Shown here: in pieces, positions 1-8,765 of the stretch
Layout of the letters: each line of letters starts with the position of its first letter
Numbering within the stretch: the stretch's first letter is position 1
Assembly (NCBI RefSeq): GCF_003387475.1
Contig: NZ_QUNO01000002.1
Span: 620,001-684,000 of the forward strand
DNA: 64,000 bases
Source of the DNA: Kutzneria buriramensis
GTDB lineage: Bacteria > Actinomycetota > Actinomycetes > Mycobacteriales > Pseudonocardiaceae
Reading direction: 5' to 3'
Notes under the pieces: model-generated
What the model saw: only the letters and a program-made list of their open reading frames with translations
Databases searched by the model: none
Told to the model about the DNA's origin: nothing
Program-made: the position numbers and the translations under genes

Positions 1-1863
1 GCCTTGCTCACCGGCTGCCCGCAGCTGCGGATCCTCGTCACCAGCCGGGAATCCCTTGACCTGCCAGGGGAAGCGGTGCTCCGGGTCGGTCACCTGTCGC
101 TGCCCGACGACACGCCCGTGGCGCGCTCCGACGCGGTTCAGCTGTTCGTGGAACGGGCCCGCCTGCTGCGACCCGACTTCGAGCCGACGGACGCGACGCG
201 CCAGGTCGTCGCCGAGATCTGCGTACGGCTGGACGGCATGCCGCTGGCGATCGAGCTGGCCGCCCGCTGGGTGCGGGTGCTGTCCGTCGAGGACATCCTG
301 GCCCGCCTCGACGACCGGTTCGAACTGCTGTCCCGGGGCCCGCGCACGGCCGCCGTCCGGCACCGCGACCTGCGGGCGACCATCGAGTGGAGCTATGAGC
401 TCCTCGACGACGCCGAACGGGCGGCGCTGCGCCGACTTTCCGTGCTGGCCGGCGACTTCAGCCTCGACTCGGCCGGCGCGGTGTGCGGCACGAGCCCGCA
501 GGCCACCCTGCGGCTGCTGGCCGACCTGGACGCGAAGTCGCTGGTCGTGGCCGTGCCGGGGGTGGTGCAGCGGTTCCGCCAGCTGGAGTCGATCCGGCTC
601 TACGCGCGGGAGAAGCTGGTCGACGCGGGCGAGCTGGCGGAGACCACCGAGCGCCTGGTCGGCTGGCTGACCGGGCTGGCCGAATCGCACTACGTGGACC
701 AGATCCTGTACACGGTCGAGGACGACGGTCCCAAGGTCGACGACGAGCGGGACAACCTGCTGCAAGCCGTGGAATGGGCCACCGAGCGGCGCGACGAGCG
801 GCTGACGGTGCTGGCGGCGGCGCTGGGCGGGGCGTGGCGGCGGCAGGGCCACACCGTGCAGATCCGCAAGCTGCTCGAGGCGGCGCTGACGATCACCAAG
901 CGGGACAACCCGTATCGCAGCCTGGCGTTGCAGGAACTGGGCTGGTTCTCCTACAACGCGGGGGACTTCGAGCGGTCCAGCGAGCTTGCCGTCGAGGCGA
1001 TGGAGCTGGAGGAGCCGCGCGGCCGGCCGGTGGCGCTGGCGCGCGGCCTGGCCCTGCTGACGGTGGTGTACCAGTCGACCGACAACACGGCGGCGAGCGT
1101 GCGCTGCGCCGAGCGGGTCGTCGAGCTGCTGCGGCCGCTCAACCGGCCGCTGGACACCGCGGTCAGCATGCACAATCTCGGCTACGCCCTGATGGCGACC
1201 GGGGACCTGGCGCGGGCGGCGGCGCTGATCGAGGAGAGCCTGCCGGTCTACCTGGAGCTGGCCGACCCGGTGAAGCAGCTGGAGACCCTGCACTCCGCGG
1301 GCGCTCTCGCCCTGGAACGCGGGCAGCACGTGCAGGCCGGCGACTACTTCCTGCGCAGCCTGGAGGCCTGCCCCGAGGCGGGCTCGCCGGCGATGTACCC
1401 GATCGAGGGGCTGGCGGTGGTCGCCGCGCACACCGGCGAGCCGAAGCGCGCCCTGTTGCTGGGCACGGCCATGGCGGCGCAGCTGCGGAAGTGGCGGCTG
1501 GGCCGGGAGCCGTACTGGCAGCGGCACGTGGATGTCGCGATGGCCGCGGCCCGGGATGCGCTGAGCGCGCAGGCGGCCCGCGAGACCACCGAGGCCGGCG
1601 AGCGGATGACGCTGGCGCAGGCGATCGCGTACTCGCTGCGGACGCCGCTGGCCGAGGACTCGCCGCTGTCGCAGCGGGAGCTGGACGTGGCGATGCTGAC
1701 CGCGGAGGGGCTGACCAACCGGGAGATCGCCGTCCGGCTGTCGATCTCCGAACGGACCGTGGAGACGCACCTGCTGCACATCCGCACCAAGCTGGACCTG
1801 CGCACCCGCGCCCAGGTGGCGGCGTGGGCGGTCGAGCGCGGCCGGGTTTCGTCACGCAACTGA
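1..1863 (+). CDS. LuxR-family regulator with STAND ATPase and TPR-like region (5' partial)
   Basis: The reading frame is open from base 1, so the gene begins upstream and its Walker A region is outside the window. The first visible residues (PQLRILVTSRESL) match the post-Walker-B sensor strand of NB-ARC/LuxR-STAND ATPases. LDGMPLAIELAARW is the GLPLAI-type motif near residues 78-92, and a helical TPR-like region fills roughly residues 230-520. The C-terminus, about 555-612, is a LuxR helix-turn-helix (LSQRELDVAMLTAEGLTNRE, then SISERTVETHL). Such proteins usually couple ligand or partner sensing in the repeats to ATP-driven DNA binding. No target or ligand can be inferred. A sigma-like gene follows 53 bp downstream on the same strand. 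Confidence 0.9.
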   Translation, partial: ALLTGCPQLRILVTSRESLDLPGEAVLRVGHLSLPDDTPVARSDAVQLFVERARLLRPDFEPTDATRQVVAEICVRLDGMPLAIELAARWVRVLSVEDILARLDDRFELLSRGPRTAAVRHRDLRATIEWSYELLDDAERAALRRLSVLAGDFSLDSAGAVCGTSPQATLRLLADLDAKSLVVAVPGVVQRFRQLESIRLYAREKLVDAGELAETTERLVGWLTGLAESHYVDQILYTVEDDGPKVDDERDNLLQAVEWATERRDERLTVLAAALGGAWRRQGHTVQIRKLLEAALTITKRDNPYRSLALQELGWFSYNAGDFERSSELAVEAMELEEPRGRPVALARGLALLTVVYQSTDNTAASVRCAERVVELLRPLNRPLDTAVSMHNLGYALMATGDLARAAALIEESLPVYLELADPVKQLETLHSAGALALERGQHVQAGDYFLRSLEACPEAGSPAMYPIEGLAVVAAHTGEPKRALLLGTAMAAQLRKWRLGREPYWQRHVDVAMAAARDALSAQAARETTEAGERMTLAQAIAYSLRTPLAEDSPLSQRELDVAMLTAEGLTNREIAVRLSISERTVETHLLHIRTKLDLRTRAQVAAWAVERGRVSSRN

Positions 1864-1916
1864 GCGCTGTGGGTTTCCCCGATGTCCGGGGCCCGGCGAT
1901 CGTTGAAACTCGAATC

Positions 1917-2345
1917 ATGGCGAGGGGTGAACGGGTCGTCCGGGCGTTGTACGAGCAGCACGGGGCCGCGCTGATGGCGTACGCGAGCCGGCTGACCGGC
2001 GGCCGCCGGGCCTGGGCCGAGGACGTGGTCACGGAGACGCTGGTGCGCGCGGCCAGGGCCCGTGGCCTGGGCAAGGACACGCAGGCCCGGCTGTGGCTGT
2101 TCCGCACGGTGCAGGACGTGGTGGGCGAGGGCACCGACAGCGTGGTGCCGGTCGGCCAGCGTCGTCAGCTCGCGGTCGCCGACGCGCTGTTCGCCCTGGA
2201 ACCCCACCACCGAGACGTGCTGGTGACACGCGCAGGCGCCGCGAAGGACGCCTTCGCGGCGCTGCACGCGTTCAAACACGCCCTCGCGGCTCGCGGCGTG
2301 ACGAAATCAGGCCTCGACGATCTCCTTGCCGAGCGGCAGCAGTGA
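1917..2345 (+). CDS. Sigma-70-like protein with intact region 2 and degenerate region 4
   Basis: A 142-residue protein. Residues about 5-45 (RVVRALYEQHGAALMAYASR, then WAEDVVTETLVRAARA) read as ECF sigma factor region 2. The segment ALFALEPHHRDVLV resembles the start of region 4, but the helix-turn-helix that should follow is replaced by a short Ala-rich stretch. It is about 40 residues shorter than a normal ECF sigma. The ATG at 1917 is chosen because region 2 starts right after it. No strong ribosome-binding site is seen. It follows the LuxR gene and overlaps the convergent YccF gene by 39 bp. It could be a decayed sigma, or a region-2-only protein that binds core polymerase. A function as a true sigma factor is doubtful. 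Confidence 0.7.
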   Translation: MARGERVVRALYEQHGAALMAYASRLTGGRRAWAEDVVTETLVRAARARGLGKDTQARLWLFRTVQDVVGEGTDSVVPVGQRRQLAVADALFALEPHHRDVLVTRAGAAKDAFAALHAFKHALAARGVTKSGLDDLLAERQQ

Positions 2346-2678
2346 CACGGGGATCAGCTTGAAGTTGGCCACCCCGAGCGGAATGCCGATGATCGTGACG
2401 CACAGCAGGAAGCCGGTGACCAGATGCCCGAGTGCCAGCCACCAGCCGGCGAAGACCAGCCAGATGATGTTGCCCAGGGCCGCCCCGGCGCCGGCGCCCG
2501 GCTTGTCGACGAGGGTGCGGCCGAAGGGCCACAGCGCGTAGCTCGCCATCCGGAACGACGCGATGCCGAACGGGATCGTGATGATCAGCGCGCAGCAGAT
2601 CAGGCCCGCGACGGCGTAGCCGAGCGCCATCCAGAAGCCGCACAGCACCAGCCAGATCAGGTTCAGCAAGGTCTTCAT
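2307..2678 (-). CDS. YccF-domain inner membrane protein
   Basis: A 123-residue hydrophobic protein with two similar halves. Each half has a Leu/Ile-rich membrane hairpin followed by a conserved IPFGIA or IPLGVA motif. The pattern LNLIWLVLCGFWMALGYA, ITIPFGIASFRM, then GNIIWLVFAGWWLALGHL, IIGIPLGVANFKL is that of the YccF family (formerly DUF307). The family's biochemical role is unknown. The 3' end overlaps the sigma-like gene on the other strand by 39 bp, so the two transcripts converge. Confidence 0.85.
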   Translation of the reverse strand: MKTLLNLIWLVLCGFWMALGYAVAGLICCALIITIPFGIASFRMASYALWPFGRTLVDKPGAGAGAALGNIIWLVFAGWWLALGHLVTGFLLCVTIIGIPLGVANFKLIPVSLLPLGKEIVEA

Positions 2679-2774
2679 GCGGCCATGGTGCCCGGCCGCG
2701 GCCGTCCCGGGCGACGGATCCGCCGATGTTCCGGGTCGTCTCGGGGTCGAAATCAGGGTTTCGCCCCGGTGGGG

Positions 2775-3239
2775 TCAGTGCGTCAGCAACTGGTCCAGGA
2801 ACGACCGGTAGCCGCGCAGCGTGAGGCGCAGATCCTCGGTCTCCGTGTCGGAGCCCTCGCTCCACTGCTGCTCCAGCAGCCGCTTCCGTTCGCTGAACGC
2901 TGAGGCCAGCGTCTGCATCAGCTCGGCCACCAGCACGTCCGCGTCCCGCACGGCCCGCTTCGGGTCGTCGACGAACTGGGACTGCACCTCCCGCCAGCGT
3001 TCCTGGAAGCGCGTCGCCTCGCCCTCGTCGAACAGCACGTCGGTGACGTTCTCGCGGGTCCGCGGCTGCCGGTCCTGGTCCGGGTGCTGGTGGTCCTCGG
3101 CGAGCGTGTCGTCCGCCGGGCGGGCCGTCTCGTCGACCTCGACGACCTGGCTCTGCGCGGGCTCCCGCTCGAACTCGCGGGGCTCGTCGGTCGAGGCGAT
3201 GTCCTCGGTGGTGGGGCGGATGTCCTCGTGCTGGTGCAT
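2775..3239 (-). CDS. Hypothetical acidic protein, soluble paralogue of the adjacent membrane protein
   Basis: About 154 residues. The first ~65 are acidic and Gln/Pro/Thr-rich, probably disordered. The second half (FQERWREVQSQFVDDPKRAV, then ADVLVAELMQ) matches the core of the upstream neighbour (WTWAQEQFVDSPRGAVRRAD), with the same spacing to a C-terminal Y-R-(S/T)-hydrophobic-(L/D) helix. The two genes therefore look like an ancient duplication. The ATG at 3239 is preferred over a GTG at 3242 because GGAG lies six bases before it; either choice overlaps the upstream stop. No known function is recognised. Confidence 0.7.
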   Translation of the reverse strand: MHQHEDIRPTTEDIASTDEPREFEREPAQSQVVEVDETARPADDTLAEDHQHPDQDRQPRTRENVTDVLFDEGEATRFQERWREVQSQFVDDPKRAVRDADVLVAELMQTLASAFSERKRLLEQQWSEGSDTETEDLRLTLRGYRSFLDQLLTH

Positions 3240-3787
3240 CACTTGCTCCGTTCCGTGGTGGCGTGGTCCAGCAGGTCCTCGACGAGCGTCCGGTAGTGCC
3301 GCATGGCGTTGCGCAGGTCCTCTGTGGACGGCGGGTCCTCGTCGCCTCGGCTGGAGATCGCGTGCGCGGTTCGGTAGTGGTTCAGCACGGACGCGTGTTC
3401 CACGGACAGGTCGGCGATCTGCTGCTCGGTGCCCTCCACGGGGTAGCCGCGCTCGCGCATGATCTGGCCGACCAGCTCGTCGGCCCGGCGGACCGCGCCG
3501 CGCGGCGAGTCCACGAACTGCTCCTGCGCCCAGGTCCAGTCGCGCAGGTAGCCCTCCCGGCTCTCGGCGGTGAGCGGCTTCAGCTCGAACTTGTCGTGCC
3601 GGCGCTGGCGGTCCTCGAGCTCCCGCTCCGCCTCGCGGCGGTCGCCCTTGTTCCGCATCAGGTGGTCGTACTCGGGGCCGAACCGGTTGCGCAGCTGTCT
3701 GCTCCGCAGGTACGGGCGGGCCGCGGCCGCGGCCGCCGCCAGCACCACGATGACCACGACCAGCACGATGATCGCAGTGGTCGACAT
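3239..3787 (-). CDS. Hypothetical single-pass membrane protein
   Basis: A 182-residue protein with an N-terminal membrane segment (residues about 4-24: AIIVLVVVIVVLAAAAAAA) and a charged cytoplasmic part. That part contains the WAQEQFVDSPRGAVRRAD block shared with the downstream gene. A clear GAGGAGG ribosome-binding site precedes the ATG at 3787. The stop overlaps the start of the next gene, so the two are translationally coupled and probably act together. The family is common in actinomycetes as a protein of unknown function. I do not recognise a catalytic motif. Confidence 0.75.
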   Translation of the reverse strand: MSTTAIIVLVVVIVVLAAAAAAARPYLRSRQLRNRFGPEYDHLMRNKGDRREAERELEDRQRRHDKFELKPLTAESREGYLRDWTWAQEQFVDSPRGAVRRADELVGQIMRERGYPVEGTEQQIADLSVEHASVLNHYRTAHAISSRGDEDPPSTEDLRNAMRHYRTLVEDLLDHATTERSK

Positions 3788-3899
3788 GGGTTCCTCCTCA
3801 CTCGGATGTGACCCATGGCTGCCCGGTATGCGTGGTGTGAAACGCCGTCGCGCCGCAGTGCCGCCAGCGGGAGCAGTCGCCGTTGCGCCGCCCGGCGGG

Positions 3900-5062
3900 T
3901 TACCGCCAGGTACGCAGCTGCCCGCCGGTGAGCTCCGCGAAGGTGCCGGTGACGGGGTTGTGCGCCGTCGGCCGGAAGCCCTCGACCACGCCCTTTCGCG
4001 CCCCGTCGGCCGGGTCCCAGACCTCCAGGCCCGCCTCGGTGACGACGTGCAGCCGGCCCATGGACGTCCACATCCGGCCGCTCGGACCGGCGAACATCCC
4101 GATCCGCTCGTAGCCGGGCGCCCGGAACAGGGCGACGCCGTCGATCATCAGCTCGTCGTCGGGGCCGAGCCGCTGCACCGCGAGGGTGTCGTCGTCCAGC
4201 CACGCGACCGGCTGGTCCCAGGCGTAGGCACGCTGCGTGACGGTGATCCGCTCGTCGGCGTCCAGGTCGCTCACCGTGACCATGCCGACCGGATGCCACA
4301 CCCAGCCGTCGTCGGCGAAGCGTCGGCCGCTCGGGTTCGCGGTCAGCCGGCCGTGGAAGTAGTCCAGCTTCGTGTCGTCGTCGGTGGTCAGGCGTTCGCC
4401 GGTCGCCGTGACCCATCGGTCGAGGCGGTTCCAGGCCGTCGCCGCGACCACCGTGCCGTCCCCCAGAAAGGCGATCGGGAACGGGGTCGTCTCGGGGGGT
4501 AGGTGCCCCGGTCGAGTTCCAGCGCCACCGACCCGTCGGCGAGGTCGATCACCACGCCGTGCCGGCCGTAGTCCGTGACCACCGCGGCGAAGCGGCCGTC
4601 GGGGGAGACGTGCAGGGCCGGCGCGGCGGTGCGGCCGTTGAACTCGCCTTCCTCGGCCGGCAGCGACACGGCATGGATCTTGTCGCCGCCGATGGTCACC
4701 AGTCCGTCCGCGGTGAGCGCCAGCCAGCCGGACGGCAGCGCGGCCAGGCAGTGGTCGTTGAGTGGAATCACCTCGCACGGCAGGGAATCCGGCGCCGACT
4801 GCGGCTCGTCCCGGTGTCGGATCTCCGGCGTCCCGCGCCAGCCGGCCGAAGTCCACAGGTCGCGGTCGATCTTCTCCACGCAGCCGACGCACGCCACCAT
4901 CGGCGTGGCCTCGGCGTCCGCGCAGGGCACGCACAGCGCGTCGTACTCCACGGCGGTGCCGGTCAGTCGACGCGCCCACTGCGGCGGGTCCTCCGTGATC
5001 AGGTGTTCGCAGAGCCGGATCGGGGAGGCGTGCGCCACGTGGCCGCACGGCAGGGTTTCCAT
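3900..5062 (-). pseudogene. Zinc-ribbon and beta-propeller-like protein, frameshifted in a G/C homopolymer
   Basis: The gene starts at ATG 5062 (METLPCGHVAHA) with Cys/His pairs such as CVPCADAEATPMVACVGC that look like a zinc ribbon. It continues with repeats of propeller-like strands (HVSPDGRFAAVVTDYGR). At the six-base C run on the coding strand (G run 4494-4499 on the plus strand) the frame is lost. Adding one C restores DRGTYPPETTPFPIAFLG, and the downstream frame then runs to a stop at 3900, for a repaired length of about 387 residues. This may be a sequencing slip, a phase-variable tract or a real pseudogene. Function is unknown; FxDDGWVWHPVG and similar strands suggest a WD-like propeller. 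Confidence 0.65.
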
Positions 5063-5137
5063 GCGCTAGCTAATAGCACGTGCGAGGCGATCGGCCCGCC
5101 TGGTTATCATCGACGTGAATCCGTCGAGGAAGGGGCC

Positions 5138-6100
5138 ATGACCGCTGTTCCCGTGGTGGTGCTGGCCGGTTTTCTCGGCGCGGGCAAGACGACGCTGCTC
5201 AACCACCTGCTGCGCACCAGTTCCGGCACCCGCATCGGCGTGGTGGTCAACGACTTCGGCGCGGTGAACATCGACGCGATGGCCGTCGCCGGGCAGGTCG
5301 ACAGCATGGTGTCGCTGTCCAACGGCTGCGTGTGCTGCGTGACAGACGAGGGCGGTCTGGGCGACGTGCTCGGCACGCTGACGGGGTCGGTGGACGTGAT
5401 CGTCATCGAGGCCAGCGGGATCGCCGAGCCGCAGGCCGTGGCCCAGCAGGTGCTGGCCAGCACGAACACGTCCGTCGAGTACGGCGGCCTGGTCGAGGTG
5501 GTCGACGCCGTCGAGTTCGCCGCGACCCGCCTCCGCCATCCGGAACTCGACAAGCACCTGCGGGTCGCCGACCTGATCGTGCTGAACAAGGTCGACCGCG
5601 TGGACGCCGCCGAGCTGGCGGAGGTGTTCGCCGTGGTCACCGAGCTGGCCGAGGGCGCCGCGATCGTCACCACCGAGCACGGCCGGCTCGACCCCGGCCT
5701 GCTGTTCGACCGGCGCGAGCGGCCCCGGCCGGCGCAGCTGTCGTTCGACGACCTCGAGGACCATGAGCAGCACGTGCACGCGCTGTACCAGAGCGTGGTG
5801 TTCGAGACCGACGAGCCGATGCATCCCGAGCGGCTGATGGCCTTTCTCGACAGCCGCCCGGACGGCGTCTTCCGGATCAAGGGCTTCGTCCACTTCGGAC
5901 AGCCCGAGCGGTACGAGCTCCAGGTGGTCGGCGGTTTCCTGCGGTTCCGCCGTGCCCGATGGGGCAGGAACGAGCCGCGGCGGACCAGCCTGGTGCTGAT
6001 CGGCGTGGACATGAGCGGCCTGGAGGAACGGCTGGTCGACTGCGTCGGGGAGGGATCGGAGGCCGCCATGTTCGCGGTGCACCGGCACACCGAGTCGTGA
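5138..6100 (+). CDS. COG0523 (CobW-like) G3E GTPase, putative metallochaperone
   Basis: A 320-residue GTPase with Walker A GFLGAGKTTLLNHLL near residues 9-23, the metal-binding GCVCC motif at about 63-67, EASGIAEP (switch/Walker B region) and LNKVD for guanine recognition. The C-terminal domain (KGFVHFGQPERYELQVVGG) is the CobW_C fold. Members deliver zinc, cobalt or iron to client metalloproteins. The CxCC motif points to zinc-type members, but the client cannot be read from context. The ATG at 5138 has a good GAGGAAGGGG ribosome-binding site. No convincing Zur box was seen upstream. Confidence 0.9.
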   Translation: MTAVPVVVLAGFLGAGKTTLLNHLLRTSSGTRIGVVVNDFGAVNIDAMAVAGQVDSMVSLSNGCVCCVTDEGGLGDVLGTLTGSVDVIVIEASGIAEPQAVAQQVLASTNTSVEYGGLVEVVDAVEFAATRLRHPELDKHLRVADLIVLNKVDRVDAAELAEVFAVVTELAEGAAIVTTEHGRLDPGLLFDRRERPRPAQLSFDDLEDHEQHVHALYQSVVFETDEPMHPERLMAFLDSRPDGVFRIKGFVHFGQPERYELQVVGGFLRFRRARWGRNEPRRTSLVLIGVDMSGLEERLVDCVGEGSEAAMFAVHRHTES

Positions 6101-6109
6101 GTTCGTTAT

Positions 6110-6123
6110 TCAACAGCTGTTGA
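6110..6123. promoter_or_regulatory. Perfect 14-bp palindrome in the leader of the PEP-utilising enzyme gene
   Basis: TCAACAGCTGTTGA is a perfect inverted repeat ending 32 bp before the ATG at 6156, in the short gap between the COG0523 GTPase and this gene. Its size and position fit a dimeric repressor site of MarR or TetR type. The regulator is not encoded next to it. Confidence 0.55.
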
Positions 6124-6155
6124 GTTTCGCGCCGCATGGTCTTAACCTCGGCGTC

Positions 6156-8765
6156 ATGGTGACGCTCGACTTCTCCCACATCGACGGCGCGATGCTGGTG
6201 ACCGTCGGGGGCAAGGCCGCCAACCTGGGGGAGATGACCCGGGCCGGGCTGCCGGTGCCGCCGGGGTTCTGCGTGACCACCGAGGCGTACCGGCGGGTCG
6301 CCGTGGGCGTGCCCGTCGACGACCCCTCGGCGGCGCGGGCCGCGCTGCTCGGGGTCTCGATCCCCGAGGAGATCGCCGCCGAGATCCGCTCGCGGTACGA
6401 GGCGCTGGGCGAGGACGTCCCGGTCGCCGTCCGGTCGTCGGCCACCGCCGAGGACCTGCCGTTCGCCAGCTTCGCCGGTCAGCAGGACACGTACCTCAAC
6501 GTCGTTGGCGTCGACGCCGTGCTGGACGCCGTGCGCCGCTGCTGGGCGTCGCTGTGGACCGATCGCGCGTACGCGTATCGGGACAGCAATGGCATTTCCC
6601 ACGCCACCGTCGAGTTGGCCGTTGTCGTGCAACGCATGGTGGACGCGGAGGTCGCCGGTGTGCTGTTCACCGCCAACCCCGTCACCGGGCGTCGGCGGCA
6701 GGCCGTCATCGACGCGAGTTACGGTCTGGGGGAGTCCGTCGTCTCCGGTTCCGTCAATCCCGACCACTTCATCGTGGACACGCTTTCCGGGTCCATTGTG
6801 GAGCGTCGTCTCGGCGACAAGAAGGTTGCCGTTCGGGCTCTTCCCAGCGGTGGCACCGAGTCCGTTCCGGTGGACTCGTCCGAGCCTTCCCTGTCGGACG
6901 ACCAGATCCGAGCGCTGGCCGCCCTGGGTGATCGCGTCGAGCACCACTACGGGAGTCCCCAGGACACCGAGTGGGCCATCTCCTCGGACGGCTCGCTGTG
7001 GCTGACCCAGGCCCGTCCGATCACCACCCTGTATCCCTTGCCCGACAGCCCTTCCAACGACGGTCGCGGTCGGCACGCGTACCTCTGCGCCACCGTCGCC
7101 CAGGGCCTGTACCGTCCCATCACCCCCATGGGCCTGGCCGTGTTCCACCTCATCGGCACCGGTGGCCGCCGCATGTTCGGGCTGCCCGTCGAGGACGCCC
7201 TCGCCGGTCCCGGATTCTTCTCCGACGCCGGTCAGCGCCTCTACGTGGACATGACGGCCGTGATCCGCAACCGTGTCGGCCGCCTCGTCGTGCCGCGGAT
7301 CTTCGACGTCATGGAGGCCCGATCCGCCACCGCCATGCGGTCGCTGTTCGACGACCCCGACATGTCGTTGCGCCCCGGCGCTTTCCGCACCGTCCGCCGC
7401 ATTCTTCGGTTGATGTTGCGCGCCGGCTTCCCCCTCCGCTTGGTGGAGGCCCTGTTCTTCCCCGCATCGGCCGCCCGCCGCCTCGATGCTCTGGGTGCGC
7501 GTGTGGTCGCCGCCGCCACCCTGCCCGGCTCACCCGACGCCCGTACCCGCCTGGAGCACGTCATCCGTGCCGTGCCCCAGATTCCGCCCATGCTGCCCCG
7601 TGCCCTTCCCGTGCCGCTGGCCGGTTTCCTCACCCTGGAGCTCGCCCGTCGCCTCCTCGGCAGCGGCGCCGGTCTGGAGACCGTCCTCCGTGGGCTGCCT
7701 CACAACGTCACCACCGAGATGGACCTCGAACTGTGGGACGTGGCCGTCGGACTGCGCCCCCATGCCGCCCTTTTCGCGTCTGCCACCCCTGGCGAACTCG
7801 CCTCCCGCTACCTGGCCGGTTCCCTGCCTTCGGACGTCCAGCAGGCTCTGCACCGCTTCCTCGCCCGCTACGGCCACCGCGCCGTCGCCGAGATCGACCT
7901 CGGCATGCCCCGCTGGTCCGACGACCCCACCCACATCCTGGGCGTGCTGGCCAACTACCTCCGCCTGGACGCGGCTCCCGAGGCCAAGTCCATCCTCGAC
8001 CTGGATTCCGTCGCCGTCTCTCCGTCCGCTCCCGACGTCCAGTTCGCTCGCGGCAGCGCCGAGGCGTCCGCCATGATCGCCCAGCTGTCCGCGTCCGGTG
8101 GCCTTCGCGGCCGCGTCGTCCGTTGGGCCCTGCGCCGCACCCGCCGCCTGGCCGGTCTTCGCGAGACCCCCAAGTTCTTCCTCGTGCAGACCCTCGCCGC
8201 GCTCCGCCACCAGCTCCAGTTCGTCGGCGCCGAGCTCGCCGCCGCCCACCGCATTTCCGTCCCCGACGACGTCTTCTTCCTGACCCTCGCCGAGTGCCGC
8301 GAGGCCTTGTCCGGCACCGACTTCCGTTCCCTCGTGGCCGACCGCCGCGCCTCCTACGACCAGGAGCTCCGCCGCCGCACCGTCCCCCAGGTGCTGCTGT
8401 CCGACGGCACCGACCCCGAGTCCGTGGCGTTCGCCGCCGCCGTCGGCTCCGACTCGCTTGTCGGCACCCCCGCCTCCACCGGCCGCCTCACCGGCACCGC
8501 CCGCGTGGTCATGGATCCCGTCGGCGCTCACCTGGAACCCGGCGAGATCCTTGTCGCCCCGTCCACCGACCCCGGTTGGACCCCGCTGTTCCTCACCGCC
8601 GGCGGCCTCGTCATGGAGATGGGCGGCGCCAATTCCCACGGCGCGGTCGTCGCCCGCGAGTACGGCATCCCCGCCGTCGTCGGCGTTCCCCGCGCCACCA
8701 GCCGTATCTCCACCGGAGACGTCATCACCATCGACGGCGCCGCCGGCACCGTCACCCAGGCCTGA
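6156..8765 (+). CDS. PEP-utilising phosphotransferase, rifampin phosphotransferase (Rph)-like
   Basis: An 869-residue enzyme with an N-terminal ATP-grasp/PPDK domain (GGKAANLGEMTRAGLPVPPG near residue 16; VRSSATAEDLPFASFAGQQD), a large central domain and a C-terminal swivelling His domain (MGGANSHGAVVAREYGIPAV, His about 828). Length and three-part layout match rifampin phosphotransferase, which phosphorylates rifamycin using ATP. PEP synthase is normally shorter and carries a TIM-barrel PEP domain, which is absent here. The ATG at 6156 is chosen because the family starts just before the LDFSHID segment; the upstream TTG lies inside the palindrome. I see no rifamycin-associated element (RAE) upstream, so the natural substrate is uncertain. 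Confidence 0.8.
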   Translation: MVTLDFSHIDGAMLVTVGGKAANLGEMTRAGLPVPPGFCVTTEAYRRVAVGVPVDDPSAARAALLGVSIPEEIAAEIRSRYEALGEDVPVAVRSSATAEDLPFASFAGQQDTYLNVVGVDAVLDAVRRCWASLWTDRAYAYRDSNGISHATVELAVVVQRMVDAEVAGVLFTANPVTGRRRQAVIDASYGLGESVVSGSVNPDHFIVDTLSGSIVERRLGDKKVAVRALPSGGTESVPVDSSEPSLSDDQIRALAALGDRVEHHYGSPQDTEWAISSDGSLWLTQARPITTLYPLPDSPSNDGRGRHAYLCATVAQGLYRPITPMGLAVFHLIGTGGRRMFGLPVEDALAGPGFFSDAGQRLYVDMTAVIRNRVGRLVVPRIFDVMEARSATAMRSLFDDPDMSLRPGAFRTVRRILRLMLRAGFPLRLVEALFFPASAARRLDALGARVVAAATLPGSPDARTRLEHVIRAVPQIPPMLPRALPVPLAGFLTLELARRLLGSGAGLETVLRGLPHNVTTEMDLELWDVAVGLRPHAALFASATPGELASRYLAGSLPSDVQQALHRFLARYGHRAVAEIDLGMPRWSDDPTHILGVLANYLRLDAAPEAKSILDLDSVAVSPSAPDVQFARGSAEASAMIAQLSASGGLRGRVVRWALRRTRRLAGLRETPKFFLVQTLAALRHQLQFVGAELAAAHRISVPDDVFFLTLAECREALSGTDFRSLVADRRASYDQELRRRTVPQVLLSDGTDPESVAFAAAVGSDSLVGTPASTGRLTGTARVVMDPVGAHLEPGEILVAPSTDPGWTPLFLTAGGLVMEMGGANSHGAVVAREYGIPAVVGVPRATSRISTGDVITIDGAAGTVTQA

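Noticed and set aside
6101-6156. Rifamycin-associated element upstream of the Rph-like gene
   Set aside because: No sequence close to the known 19-bp element is present; only the TCAACAGCTGTTGA palindrome is seen.
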